Assembly (NCBI GenBank): GCA_963790775.1
Contig: CAWBPR010000012.1
Coordinates: 1 to 64,000, forward strand
Direction: 5' to 3'
Origin: JASJBU01 sp963790775
GTDB taxonomy: Bacteria > Pseudomonadota > Gammaproteobacteria > Chromatiales > Chromatiaceae
DNA: 64,000 nt
A model generated the notes under the pieces. The model was not told where the DNA came from. It made no database searches and saw only the letters and a list, made by a program, of their open reading frames with translations. Positions 6,711 through 16,390 of the stretch are shown here, in pieces. The position numbers and the translations under genes were made by a program. The first letter of the stretch is position 1, and each line of letters begins with the position of its first letter.

Positions 6711-9290
6711 ATGCCCGGCAAACACACCCAAGACGAGATATCCAAGGTCGAATCGATTCGCCAGTTTCTGCTGGTGTTTCTGCCTTTTTCAGCGGTGCTG
6801 ATGGTCGGCGCCATGGCGCACTACTACACCATCACGCAGACCGAGCGGGTGACCCGGGAATCGAGCGAGCTGCTCAACGTGGGCCTGGCGCGCAGCGAAC
6901 TGAACCGCGATCTGGCGAATGTCATCAGCGATCTGATGTTTCTCTCAAGCTATCTGGAGCGCTGGGGGTCCGAGCAGGAGAGCCGTGAGAAAGAGGCCGA
7001 GATCGCCGAGCTCTTTCTGACCTTTTCCCGGGAAAAGCAGCTCTACGATCAGATTCGCTACCTCGACACCCAGGGCAAGGAGGTGGTGCGCATCAACTTT
7101 CGCGATGGCCGCCCTATCAAGGTGCCGCAGCATCGCTTGCAGGACAAAGCGGGGCGTTACTATTTCCAGGAGACCCTCAAGCTCGACCGGGGGAACCTCT
7201 ATATCTCTCCCCTGGACCTGAATATCGAGCAGGGGGTCATCGAAAAACCCCTGAAACCGATGATGCGATTCGCGATTCCCCTCTACACACAGGATGGCGG
7301 CAACAAGGGTATCCTGGTGTTGAACTACCTGGGCGACCGCATGCTCGGCAACTTCTCCCGCGCCGGGGCCAATATCGCGGATCATATTCACCTGGTGAAT
7401 GCCGACGGCTACTGGCTACGCAGCCCGCAACGCTCGGATGAGTGGGGATTCATGTTCCCGCATGGCAAGCGGTTTGCCGATCGTTATCCCGAGGCCTGGA
7501 AACTCATCACCCAGGGTAACTCAGGTCAAGTCAACTCCACCGAAGGTCTCTTCACGGTTGAGTCGGTCACCCCGGGACAGGTTGCCGCACAACTCATCGA
7601 AGGCGTCGAGCTGGGTTCACGTACCATTCCATCCGGCTCGGACCAGTGGAAGGTCATTGCGGTTGTCGATGCAAACCCTGACGGCAGCACGATCTGGCAA
7701 TTCCTGCTGCGCCACCTGCCCCTCTATCTGGTGGTCTTCGCGGTACTCCTGGTCGGCAGCTGGTTGCTCATGCTGGCCAACCTGCGTCACCTGCGGGCGG
7801 AACTGCAGACAGAATACGAGCGGCGTTTCCGGCATACCCTGGAGAACATGCAGCTGGCCGCAGTGACCGTTGACCAGAACGCCCGGCTGGTGTTCTGCAA
7901 TGACTATTTCCTGCAACTCACGGATTGGACCCGTAGCGAGGTCATCAATCAGGACTGGATCGAGCGCTTCGTGATAACCGAGCAGCAAAACAGCCTGCGT
8001 GAGACCTTTGCAAGCATCGGCTCCAGCGCCGACTTCCCCCGGGAGATGGAGGCGGAAATCGTCACCCGGGGCAACGCCAACCGTTTGATCGCCTGGCACA
8101 ACACACCGGCCTTCGACGCCGGCGGCAAGGTAGTGGGATTCACCGGTGTGGGGGAAGACATCACCGAGCGCAAGCGCGCCGAGGAAGAGGTGCGCAAACT
8201 CTATCGCGCCGTCGAACAGAGCCCCAGTATCGTCATGCTGACCGACCGCTATGGCCGCATCGAGTATGTGAATCCGAAGTTCACCGAAGTCACCGGCTAT
8301 ACACCGGAGGATGTGATTGGCGAGAACCCGCGCATCCTGAAATCCGGCGAAACCTCGGTGGATGAATATGGACGGCTGTGGCAGTCGGTGCTGGAGGGCA
8401 AGGAGTGGCGCGGTGAATTCCATAATCAGCGCAAGAATGGCGAACTCTACTGGGAGTCCGCCTCGATCTCCGCCCTGCGCGGCCCGGATGGCGAGATTAC
8501 CGACATCATTGCGGTGAAGGAGGATATCACCCAGCGCAAGCAACTGGAGATGCAGGTTGAAGAGCGCAATCGCGAACTGGCGCGCAACCAGGCGCTGACG
8601 GCGATGGGACGCATGGCCAGCATGATAGCGCATGATCTGCGCAATCCCCTCTCCTCGGTAAAGATGGGATTGCAGATTATCAGCAAACAGGTCACGGCTG
8701 AGAGTCGTGAATTAAGCCAGATCGCCCTCGATCAGATCTTTTACATGGAAAACATCCTTACCGACATGCTGACCTATGCGCGTCCTGAAGCGGTAAAAAC
8801 AGACTGGGTCAGTCTCGACAAGCTGTTGGACGTCACCCTGGGCAGTCTGCAGAAACGCATCGATGAGGCCCGGGTCGAGGTCGCCGTGCGCTATCAATCC
8901 GGTCTGCCAACGGTCCCCGCGGATGCCAACAAGCTGCGTCAGGTCTTCTCCAATCTGATCATCAATGCGTTGCAGTCCGTTGAGCAGAAACCGGTGGGTG
9001 AACGGCATCTCTACATCAGCACCATGCTGCAGCTGGCTGAGTCGGGCACCGCCATTCAGGTGGAGATCTGTGACGATGGCGCGGGACTCGATGAAAGCGA
9101 GACGGAAAAACTCTTTGAGCCCTTCTTTACCACCCGCACCCGTGGCACCGGACTGGGTCTCGCCATCGTCCGGCAGATTGTTGAACAACATGGCGGCTCG
9201 GTTACACTTCAACAGAGAGCCGCCGGCGGCGCCTGTGCGCTGGTTGTCTTGCCTACCTCGCCCAGTTCCAGGAGTGAAGACTTACAGTGA
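6711..9290 (+). CDS. PAS-domain sensor histidine kinase
   Basis: An 859-residue membrane kinase. A first membrane helix lies at about residues 17-40 and a second at about 330-355, enclosing a periplasmic sensor region of the Cache type. Two PAS domains follow (about 365-490 and 495-620), then a dimerisation domain with phospho-acceptor His at about 641 (AHDLRNPLSS) and an ATPase domain ending in GTGLGLAIV. It lies 50 bases upstream of an NtrC-type regulator and forms a two-component system with it. The ATG lies 9 bases after the doc stop and no strong ribosome-binding site was seen, so it may be read through from the toxin operon or start further in. Signal unknown. Confidence 0.88.
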   Translation: MPGKHTQDEISKVESIRQFLLVFLPFSAVLMVGAMAHYYTITQTERVTRESSELLNVGLARSELNRDLANVISDLMFLSSYLERWGSEQESREKEAEIAELFLTFSREKQLYDQIRYLDTQGKEVVRINFRDGRPIKVPQHRLQDKAGRYYFQETLKLDRGNLYISPLDLNIEQGVIEKPLKPMMRFAIPLYTQDGGNKGILVLNYLGDRMLGNFSRAGANIADHIHLVNADGYWLRSPQRSDEWGFMFPHGKRFADRYPEAWKLITQGNSGQVNSTEGLFTVESVTPGQVAAQLIEGVELGSRTIPSGSDQWKVIAVVDANPDGSTIWQFLLRHLPLYLVVFAVLLVGSWLLMLANLRHLRAELQTEYERRFRHTLENMQLAAVTVDQNARLVFCNDYFLQLTDWTRSEVINQDWIERFVITEQQNSLRETFASIGSSADFPREMEAEIVTRGNANRLIAWHNTPAFDAGGKVVGFTGVGEDITERKRAEEEVRKLYRAVEQSPSIVMLTDRYGRIEYVNPKFTEVTGYTPEDVIGENPRILKSGETSVDEYGRLWQSVLEGKEWRGEFHNQRKNGELYWESASISALRGPDGEITDIIAVKEDITQRKQLEMQVEERNRELARNQALTAMGRMASMIAHDLRNPLSSVKMGLQIISKQVTAESRELSQIALDQIFYMENILTDMLTYARPEAVKTDWVSLDKLLDVTLGSLQKRIDEARVEVAVRYQSGLPTVPADANKLRQVFSNLIINALQSVEQKPVGERHLYISTMLQLAESGTAIQVEICDDGAGLDESETEKLFEPFFTTRTRGTGLGLAIVRQIVEQHGGSVTLQQRAAGGACALVVLPTSPSSRSEDLQ

Positions 9291-9339
9291 CACCCGCGAT
9301 CAAAAATGGCTCTCATTGAATCCCTAGCCCAAAAAGAAT

Positions 9340-10734
9340 ATGCCTAGAATCCTCATAGTCGATGATGACACGGCAAGTTGCCGCACGCTACAGCTGCATC
9401 TATCCAACCAGGGTTACACTGTTGACCTCGCGCATAGCGTGGATGAAGGCCTGGCGGTGGCCGCCAAAGCAAAACCCGATCTGATCATCCTGGACATCCG
9501 CATGCCGGGTAAGTCCGGTCTGGAGGGCCTGCCGGAATTCAAAGCACTGTCGGATAATGTCCACATCATCATGATCACCGCCTTTCATGACATGGAGAGC
9601 ACTATCCAGGCGATGCAGAAAGGCGCCGAGGACTACATCCACAAGCCGATCGACATCGACGAACTGGATGCGGCGGTGGACAAGATGATCGGCCAGACGG
9701 AACCGGAATCACACCGGGTTGCCGCCGCACCCCGGGAAATCGACTCCTTCGCCATGGTCGGCCGTTCCCACGCCATGAAGGAGATCTTCAAGACCATCGG
9801 CCTGGTGGCGAAGAGCCCGGCCACCGTATTGATCACCGGCGAATCCGGCACCGGCAAGGAACTGGTGGCGAGGGCGATCCATCGCAACAGCGACAAGCCC
9901 AACGGCCCTTTTGTCGCGGTCAACTGCGCCGCCCTGGTGGAGACCCTCCTCGAGTCGGACATGTTTGGCCACGAAAAAGGCGCCTTTACCGGGGCGGTCG
10001 CGAAACAACCGGGCAAGTTTTCGCTGGCGCAGAACGGCGCCATCTTCCTCGACGAAATCAGCGAGCTCTCACCCGCCATGCAGGCCAAACTGCTGCGCGT
10101 GATTCAGTACAAGGAGTTCACCCCACTGGGCGCGCAGGCGCCGCTGAGAAGCAACACCCGCATCATTGCCGCGAGCAATGTCACCCTGACCCAGCGGGTT
10201 GCGGAAGGTAGTTTCCGCGAGGATCTCTACTATCGTCTGCAGGTGGTGAACATCCATCTGCCCCCATTGCGGGAACGCACCGAGGACATCATGGATCTGG
10301 TGCAGACCCTGCTGGGACGCATCAACCGGGAACTGCGGCGCAGCGCTACACATATCGCCCAGGACGTGCTGGATCGATTCTACGCCTACCGCTGGCCGGG
10401 CAATGTGCGGGAACTGGAAAATGTCCTGACCAAGGCCGTGGCCCTCAGCCCGGGCGACACCCTATCACTGGATCTCTTTCCGAAGGAAATCACCGGCATT
10501 GAATCGGCGCCGCAGAAACCGCTGACGACTGCCACCCTGGGCAGCGAGTTGATGAGTCTGGAGGCCATGGAAGAGAAACATGTCAGTCATGTCCTGAACA
10601 GTGTGGGCTGGCACCGTGGCCAGGCCTGCGAGATTCTCGGCGTCTCCCGGCCGCGCCTGAGACGCATGATCCGCCAATACGGCCTGGAGCCACCGCCGCG
10701 GAATCGCTCAACGATGAGGACGATTCCGATATGA
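9340..10734 (+). CDS. Sigma-54-dependent response regulator, NtrC family
   Basis: A 464-residue regulator with a receiver domain (phospho-acceptor Asp at about residue 52 in IILDIRMPG), a sigma-54 AAA+ domain (Walker A GESGTGKE at about 167-174, intact GAFTGA at about 214-219, RWPGNVRELEN near the end) and a C-terminal Fis-type helix-turn-helix (GQACEILGVSRPRLRRMIRQ). It should activate RpoN-dependent promoters when phosphorylated by the adjacent kinase. Target genes are not evident; no clear -24/-12 element was found in the next intergenic regions. Confidence 0.92.
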   Translation: MPRILIVDDDTASCRTLQLHLSNQGYTVDLAHSVDEGLAVAAKAKPDLIILDIRMPGKSGLEGLPEFKALSDNVHIIMITAFHDMESTIQAMQKGAEDYIHKPIDIDELDAAVDKMIGQTEPESHRVAAAPREIDSFAMVGRSHAMKEIFKTIGLVAKSPATVLITGESGTGKELVARAIHRNSDKPNGPFVAVNCAALVETLLESDMFGHEKGAFTGAVAKQPGKFSLAQNGAIFLDEISELSPAMQAKLLRVIQYKEFTPLGAQAPLRSNTRIIAASNVTLTQRVAEGSFREDLYYRLQVVNIHLPPLRERTEDIMDLVQTLLGRINRELRRSATHIAQDVLDRFYAYRWPGNVRELENVLTKAVALSPGDTLSLDLFPKEITGIESAPQKPLTTATLGSELMSLEAMEEKHVSHVLNSVGWHRGQACEILGVSRPRLRRMIRQYGLEPPPRNRSTMRTIPI

Positions 10735-10768
10735 TTCAGACCGGGATGACTGATGCTCAAGAGAACGA

Positions 10769-11202
10769 TTATTGAATCGAGACCCAGGGTGAGTTATCTG
10801 TCGGGTTCATAGCCTTCATATTGAGGGAGATCGCCCAGCTGATCTCCTCCCAGTTGGCCTTGGAGGTGGCGAAGATGTGGGCTGTCGGGACGTTCCTGAA
10901 TATCCGATTCGATGGCGCCCAGACGCACCCGGACCCGGTCCGGTGATTGCGCTGTTCCGGCTCAGGATGGGCGAACCGCAGACTTTGCAGAAATACTTGG
11001 TCTGACCAGGACTGGATTCAAATCCTGTCAGCGTCTCTTCTCCCTGGGTGATGATGAAATCCCTGGACTGCACGAAGCCATTGGTGGCGAAGGCGCTGCC
11101 CTGAGCCTTGCGGCACTGTGAGCAGTGGCAATAGATGATCTGGCTGATCCCGCCGTGAATCTCAAAGCGCACCGCCCCGCACAGACATCCTCCTTGGTAC
11201 AT
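10769..11202 (-). pseudogene. GFA-family (glutathione-dependent formaldehyde-activating-like) protein, frameshifted
   Basis: The N-terminal 80 residues are typical: GGCLCGAVRFEI, YCHCSQCRKAQGSAFA and KYFCKVCGSPI supply the zinc-binding cysteines. After SRNSAI the frame shifts; a second frame gives DRVRVRLGAIESDIQERPDS, and a third gives HIFATSKANWEEISWA and runs to TAA at 10769-10771. Two one-base shifts (near 10950 and 10885) therefore break a protein of about 144 residues. Members of this family bind zinc; most are not true formaldehyde enzymes. The open frame alone would give a 128-residue protein with an unrelated Arg/Pro/Ser-rich tail. Confidence 0.75.
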
Positions 11203-11267
11203 CGCTCCTCCTTATCTCTATCTATCCGATTGGGTGGCGGAAAAGGATTTCCGCCCTACCCTGCGGT

Positions 11268-11873
11268 TTACTCGGCGAACTTGAGAGAGCTCATTGACTG
11301 CTGCACCGCCTGCTTGACCTGCGCATAGTCGTTGAACAGAAACACCGTATAGGCATCCGCCTTGTCATTCTTGTGCAGGGCCAGCATCATCATCTGGCTG
11401 TATTCTTCGCTGTACTCGGGCACCACATCGAACACGCTGACCGCCGCCCAATCGGCATTGAAGAACTCCCTGGCCTGGGCCTGGGAATACTCCTTGGTCG
11501 GACTGCGGCTGCCGCGCTTGGTAAGATTGCCGACCATGGTGTGGAACAGCATGTTGAACATGTGGTTGGGCTCAGGCATTGCGCTGTGCGGATCTTCGTA
11601 GTCGATCTCGATGCGCCCCAGCGGCCTTATCACATAACGCAGCTCCAGTTTCCCGTCTGCGGAACGCATGGCCTTCTCGTGTTGCAGCAGTGCATTTTTT
11701 TCCAGCTTGATCTCGTTGAACCCATCCGGTACCGAGAGTTTCAACCCGGCCTCGCTCAACAGCTCCGGGAAGGTCGGTATGGCCTGTTCCTGGGCAGTGA
11801 GAGAACCGCTTAACAGCATCCAGCCGATGAAACCAAAGACGATGCGTAATTGCTTGTTTGTTACTGATGACAT
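11268..11873 (-). CDS. Secreted protein of unknown function
   Basis: A 201-residue protein with a signal peptide (hydrophobic segment at about residues 10-27, likely cleavage after SLTAQ). The mature part begins PTFPELLSEAGLKLSVPDGFNEI and has no cysteines or known catalytic motif. The segment with IRPLGRIEIDYEDP and the C-terminal KQAVQQSMSSLKF resemble proteins that follow a small beta-sheet domain plan, but no family is claimed. It lies 11 bases after the TPR gene, so the two form an operon and probably act together in the periplasm. Confidence 0.7.
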   Translation of the reverse strand: MSSVTNKQLRIVFGFIGWMLLSGSLTAQEQAIPTFPELLSEAGLKLSVPDGFNEIKLEKNALLQHEKAMRSADGKLELRYVIRPLGRIEIDYEDPHSAMPEPNHMFNMLFHTMVGNLTKRGSRSPTKEYSQAQAREFFNADWAAVSVFDVVPEYSEEYSQMMMLALHKNDKADAYTVFLFNDYAQVKQAVQQSMSSLKFAE

Positions 11874-11884
11874 GGAATACCTAC

Positions 11885-12649
11885 TTATGAATTGTTTGGA
11901 TCGGTCTGAATGGACTTATCCCCTTCCCGCCATTTCTTCAGCAGGTCTTCGGCAACCTTGCGCCACTGGTCATTCTCGACCAACTCGAGGAAGCGCTCGA
12001 TGTCCTTCACCGCAGCGTCGCGCTGGCCCAGGGCGTCGTAGGTGGAACCCCGGTTGAAATAGGGCGCCGGGGTATGCGGATCGAGAGCGATGCACTGCTC
12101 GAAGTCGGCCAGGGCCTTTTCGAAGTCACTGCTGCTGTAGTGGATGCTGCCGCGATTGAAATAGGCTGGAATCAGATCGGGGTCCAGCGCGATAGCCTTG
12201 TTCAAGTCTCCGAGCGCCTCTTCGATGCGCCCGAACTGGCGGTAGGCCTGCGCACGATTACTCAGGGTCTTGGCGTCATCAGGCCTGATCGCCAGGGACG
12301 ACTCCAAGTCTCTGAGGGCATCGGTGAGCCTGCCCATCTGCAGATAGAGGCTGGCGCGAATCGAGAAGAGTTCCGCATTCGTCTTGAATTGCACGATGCC
12401 GCGATCCAGTTCATGCAGGGCTTCGTTGGGGCGCCCCTCCTGCATGTGCTGCAGCGCGACTGTGATCAGTTGCTCGGGATCCAGGGTAGCATGCGGATTG
12501 TAACCGCCGCTGTGAGGCTTGCCGGTCATGGACGAGGTGACGGGGTCCTGCCCCGCCGCCATCGTTGTGGAAATAATACCTGAACCCGATGCACCCATCA
12601 GCATGACCACACCGGTAAAAAGGGAGACAAACCTGAAACGAAAAATCAT
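11885..12649 (-). CDS. Secreted tetratricopeptide-repeat protein
   Basis: A 254-residue protein with an N-terminal signal sequence or membrane anchor (residues about 6-30) and at least four TPR units: AELFSIRASLYLQMGRLTDA, DAKTLSNRAQAYRQFGRIEE, DLIPAYFNRGSIHYSSSDFE and TPAPYFNRGSTYDALGQRDA. TPRs are protein-protein scaffolds. It is cotranscribed with the secreted protein at 11268-11873, which may be its partner. The start codon is preceded by GACTCT without a clear ribosome-binding site; an internal ATG at residue 16 would shorten the signal sequence too much. Confidence 0.82.
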   Translation of the reverse strand: MIFRFRFVSLFTGVVMLMGASGSGIISTTMAAGQDPVTSSMTGKPHSGGYNPHATLDPEQLITVALQHMQEGRPNEALHELDRGIVQFKTNAELFSIRASLYLQMGRLTDALRDLESSLAIRPDDAKTLSNRAQAYRQFGRIEEALGDLNKAIALDPDLIPAYFNRGSIHYSSSDFEKALADFEQCIALDPHTPAPYFNRGSTYDALGQRDAAVKDIERFLELVENDQWRKVAEDLLKKWREGDKSIQTDPNNS

Positions 12650-12734
12650 AGAGTCTTATCCTCGTCTTTGTTACTGACGCCGTGATTCGCAAACGATCGA
12701 GATTAACCGTTAGACGGAGCCCTGACAAACGGAG

Positions 12735-12763
12735 GGGCTCATTGCAGAAGGCAATGAACCCCA
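12735..12763 (-). terminator. Hairpin downstream of the dodecahaem cytochrome gene
   Basis: GGGGCTCATTGC (12735-12746) pairs with GCAATGAACCCC (12752-12763) over 11 of 12 positions around a 5-base loop, 44 bases past the cytochrome stop. There is no long T run, so termination is inferred from stability and position. Confidence 0.5.
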
Positions 12764-12806
12764 TCCAGTCAAAGTTTGTGTCTCATCCCTGAGACGGATC
12801 GAATGC

Positions 12807-15206
12807 CTACTTCTTCATCATCTCGGCATAGCTTTTGAACATCTTGTTCATCAGCTCGATATGCTGCTCGTCGTTGAGCTGCCCATCGGTAGCCACCTTG
12901 TTCCACAACTCGGTGTTGGACATTTCACGATGACAGCCCATGCACAGGCCGGTGCGTTCCATGGCGGTGCGCATCTCTTTGGGCAGGGCCCGGGAGAGCG
13001 GCCAGTGAGTACCCACCGTCTGCACCTGCTGGTCGTCCTTGATGATGGTGGACCAATCGTAGTCCAGGTCGACGATCTTCGGGATCTGGATCTTGTAGTT
13101 CTTCGGAATCACCTTGCCGGTCTTCTGATCGATCAGATCCTCGACGATATCTTCCGGATAACGGGCCTGGAACACACCACCGGAGATGCCGTAACCCAGG
13201 GCCTTCGGGTTGTTGTGGCAGCTTTCGCAGGTACGCGCCTTGCGCTGTGCGGAGTGAGGCTGTACCGGCGCCATGTCGATGGCGTCCGGAGTACGGCTCT
13301 GGCCCAGCTCTTCCTGTTCATCCAAGGACTTGCCGATCTGGTTGAGCGCCACAGTCTTGCCGTCACGGCCGATAACCGTATAGACGATCTGACAACCAGG
13401 CATCAGCGGGGTCACGCGACCTTCGCCATTGATGCCGAGCACCGGCTCTTCCCAACGCAGGTAGGAGCGTTTCTCGAACACCTTGCCGGGGCTCTTGATG
13501 CCGCTGCTTCCCACGGCGGACTCGGCGGTGGAGCCATCCGGGAAGCGTTTGTTGCCCGAGGCGATCCAGTCGGTATCGGTGTAGGGTTTGCCATCCTTGT
13601 CATTGCCATAGTTCACCTGCACATGACAGCCATAGCACTGGGGCACCCAGGAGGCATGACAGGCGTAGCACTCCAGGGATTCGTTGTGCTTCTCCACCTT
13701 GCTCATGGCGACCATCGCATCCGGGCTCTTCCAGGTGTTGGTCACCGCCATCTGCTTCAGAATCGGCACTTCGAAATCGTTACCGGTAGCGGAGTGCATA
13801 ATGACCTTCTCACCATCCTTCACCACATTGCCGAAGGGGTTGCCACGGGCGGTCAGCAGATAACCGTCTTTCTTCTTATACTGCGTAGCGAAGGCGGCGG
13901 TCTCGCTCAGCATGCTGTCACCCAGTCCACGACCCTTGTCGGAGAGCTTCTCCTTGAACTCTTCGGAATAACCGAGGGGCAGATCCCAGGGATAAGCTCC
14001 CGGGGTGCCGTGGCAGTCCTGACACTCGATCTCGACCTGGGCCAGAGTAGTGCCGAAGATGTTGCCGTCGCCATGCATGTCGATGGTGGTGTGGCAGTCC
14101 TGACACAGCAGGCCGCCCTTCGGGTTCTCCGGACGGCTTGCGATCTGGTGATGCAGGTCGTCGGAGATGAACAGATACTGTTTGGTGTGCAGCTTGGGCT
14201 GGGTGTTGCCATCGGCATCGAAGGGTGAACCGTAGGGGAACTCCATCAGGCCCTGATAGGTCACGCCGATACGTTTGCCGCGGTTGTGGCAGGAGTTGCA
14301 GGTCTCGACCGGGATGCCGGAGTATTCGATATCGCCATGCTTGACCTTGGCCTCACGCGTACCCTGGATCTTATGGGTCATGAGATGACCCCTTTCGGAC
14401 TTGTTGATGGTCGGGTCGTCGCCCTCATAGTAGCCTTCGTTGCCATAGGGAATATGGCAGGAGGAGCAGCCCTGACCGCGATAGTCACCGCGCTTTTCAC
14501 GACCATTGACGGCCACGTGACAGCGCTGGCACTGCTGACGGGAGTAGGTGAAACCGGCCAGCTTGGGATCTTTCTCGATCTCCTCGACTGAGGGTTGGGG
14601 CACCATCTTCAATTCCGTCGGAAACTGTTCCTTGTGCGCCGCCATCATGTCCTTCATGTACTGTTTGTAGGCGTCGGTACCCACCTGCGGTACCGGGCCG
14701 TCGGTGTCCTTCACGTCATAGTTGCCCCAGGGCACCTTGTAATTCTGCACCTCGGGAATACCCCAGGTGTGCAGGTTACCCTGAAGCTTGCCGGCCTCGG
14801 TGTTCATCAGGGAGCGTTCCAGTCGATAGGGGTAGCCCTGATGGCACTGTCCGCAGGTGTTGTCTGCGATCCAGATAGAGCCCGGATCCGGATAAAACAT
14901 CTTGGGACCGGCGCCCTCTTGCAACCCTTTGGGCGAACCCGTGTGCGCCTCGTCCTTGGTCAATCCCTGCGGATTTCCGCCATGACAGACGACACAACCG
15001 TTAGGATCCCCATTACCCCCTCCGATGGCCTTGATCTGCAGCATCATGGCGCTCTGGTTGTCACGGATATCCTCGATACCCTCATGACAGCTGTTACAAC
15101 CTTTTTCCTTCGCAACAGCAGGCGATACCTTTTCAGGGACCGCAGCTGTCGACAGACCTGCAATTCCCCATAGGCAGGCTGCGATTAGGACGAGTCTTTT
15201 TTTCAT
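12807..15206 (-). CDS. Dodecahaem c-type cytochrome
   Basis: A 799-residue periplasmic protein with a signal peptide (KKRLVLIAACLWGIAGLSTAA) and twelve CxxCH haem-binding motifs: CNSCH, CVVCH, CGQCH, CQRCH, CSSCH, CNSCH, CQDCH, CQDCH, CYACH, CYGCH, CESCH and CMGCH. The start at 15206 is chosen because GGGGGA lies just upstream and a signal peptide follows; an ATG at 15218 overlaps that ribosome-binding site and a more distant one gives a non-signal leader. The haems fall in pairs along the chain, as in electron-conduit or multihaem reductase proteins. It lacks recognisable motifs of hydroxylamine oxidoreductase, NrfA or octahaem tetrathionate reductase, so substrate or partner is unknown. An SCO1 gene is divergent from it. 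Confidence 0.88.
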   Translation of the reverse strand: MKKRLVLIAACLWGIAGLSTAAVPEKVSPAVAKEKGCNSCHEGIEDIRDNQSAMMLQIKAIGGGNGDPNGCVVCHGGNPQGLTKDEAHTGSPKGLQEGAGPKMFYPDPGSIWIADNTCGQCHQGYPYRLERSLMNTEAGKLQGNLHTWGIPEVQNYKVPWGNYDVKDTDGPVPQVGTDAYKQYMKDMMAAHKEQFPTELKMVPQPSVEEIEKDPKLAGFTYSRQQCQRCHVAVNGREKRGDYRGQGCSSCHIPYGNEGYYEGDDPTINKSERGHLMTHKIQGTREAKVKHGDIEYSGIPVETCNSCHNRGKRIGVTYQGLMEFPYGSPFDADGNTQPKLHTKQYLFISDDLHHQIASRPENPKGGLLCQDCHTTIDMHGDGNIFGTTLAQVEIECQDCHGTPGAYPWDLPLGYSEEFKEKLSDKGRGLGDSMLSETAAFATQYKKKDGYLLTARGNPFGNVVKDGEKVIMHSATGNDFEVPILKQMAVTNTWKSPDAMVAMSKVEKHNESLECYACHASWVPQCYGCHVQVNYGNDKDGKPYTDTDWIASGNKRFPDGSTAESAVGSSGIKSPGKVFEKRSYLRWEEPVLGINGEGRVTPLMPGCQIVYTVIGRDGKTVALNQIGKSLDEQEELGQSRTPDAIDMAPVQPHSAQRKARTCESCHNNPKALGYGISGGVFQARYPEDIVEDLIDQKTGKVIPKNYKIQIPKIVDLDYDWSTIIKDDQQVQTVGTHWPLSRALPKEMRTAMERTGLCMGCHREMSNTELWNKVATDGQLNDEQHIELMNKMFKSYAEMMKK

Positions 15207-15737
15207 ATTTTCCCCCATCAATGTGATTGCACCGGGATAGTGCTGCTGAATAGCATCCATTGCTGATGCACTTATTGTTCCTGAGCTTATTGGTTGGTTT
15301 TGCGGCTGAATGGTCAACCAATAACGGGGACAGATGGAAGCGAATATAACTATTATTTTACAATTACTTAGCTGAAATATGGAGACAATCCGCCGGTGCT
15401 GCGGAAATACGCCTCCGTTAAAGATACCCAAATCGGGGTAATTTCAACTGAAAGAAACATTCAGCTTGAAGCTGAGCCTGCCGGCGGACTGAACAAATCG
15501 TTCAATTCGCCGCGCCAGCTCTCTTCTCCGAAACCAACGATTTGATTGATGACTCAGATTGCCGTCAAATGCCCCCTGTCCCGGCGGAAGGCATGGTACT
15601 TTGCTTGAGCTATGATGCGGGTCAGGATGGAAGGTATACCCAGTGGTTGATAGCTCCCAGCGTATATTTACCCATTGTTTTCGACCTGTCCCGTTCGCTA
15701 CTATCGCCCTCGCAGTATTAATTTGGAGTCTTTCAGG
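15207..15737. other. Divergent intergenic region between cytochrome and SCO1 genes
   Basis: About 530 bases that must contain both promoters. It is AT-rich near 15330-15370. No RNA gene, repeat or clear -10/-35 pair was identified. Confidence 0.5.
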
Positions 15738-16346
15738 ATGTACAAAAGCATTTTTCTTGGCCTGTTACTAGCGCTCGGCTGGATGATCAATGTCCAGGGA
15801 GCTGATGCAAAACCGCAAGACCGCATACTGGAACAGGCCGCGGCGCCCACCGGCGGGGACTTCACCCTGCAATCCGTGAACGGCCCGGTTTCCACCGCGG
15901 CACTGCGCGGCAAGGTGATACTGCTCTATTTCGGCTACACCATGTGCCCCGATATCTGCCCGACCTCCCTCTCCTTCATGACCCAGGCCTTGAATGACCT
16001 CTCAGAAGATGAACTGGAAGACGTGGTGGGGATCTTTGTCAGTGTCGATCCTCAGCGGGACAATGTGAAGAAGCTCGGCGATTATGTGGGTTATTTTCAT
16101 AAAAACTATATCGGCGTAACCGGCACCGAAGCCGAGGTTGCAGAGGTCGCCAAACTCTACGGCGCGCAATACTATGCGGTGGAATTGAAAGACTCCGCAA
16201 TCGGTTATTCGGTCAACCACTCCTCCGCAACTTACATGATCGATACAAAGGGCCAGCTGAAGTTCATCTTCCCCCATGAAACCCCCCCCAAGGTGATGCT
16301 GGAGGCGCTGCGTTATCTGATGGCGGAGAGTGAAGTCCAGGACTGA
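15738..16346 (+). CDS. SCO1/SenC copper chaperone
   Basis: A 202-residue thioredoxin-fold protein starting at ATG 15738 behind GGAG. It has a signal peptide (SIFLGLLLALGWMINVQGADA), the copper-binding CxxxC (CPDIC, about residues 77-81) and the distal His in VNHSSATYMID. The family delivers copper to the CuA site of cytochrome oxidase, or acts in periplasmic thiol chemistry. No oxidase genes are adjacent. Next to the multihaem cytochrome it may serve respiratory assembly; that link is inference. Confidence 0.9.
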   Translation: MYKSIFLGLLLALGWMINVQGADAKPQDRILEQAAAPTGGDFTLQSVNGPVSTAALRGKVILLYFGYTMCPDICPTSLSFMTQALNDLSEDELEDVVGIFVSVDPQRDNVKKLGDYVGYFHKNYIGVTGTEAEVAEVAKLYGAQYYAVELKDSAIGYSVNHSSATYMIDTKGQLKFIFPHETPPKVMLEALRYLMAESEVQD

Positions 16347-16353
16347 ATTAACA

Positions 16354-16390
16354 GGGGCGCTTCAGCCCTGCAAGGCAAGCGCCCTCTTTA
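16354..16390. terminator. Possible bidirectional terminator between converging genes
   Basis: GGGCGCTT (16355-16362) and AAGCGCCC (16377-16384) form an 8-bp perfect stem with a 14-base loop, followed by CTCTTT. It overlaps the stop of the converging hybrid kinase. Confidence 0.4.

Noticed and set aside
13100..14230. Long open frame on the + strand inside the dodecahaem cytochrome gene
   Set aside because: It is the antisense of a GC-rich coding region; the minus strand carries twelve haem motifs and is clearly the gene.
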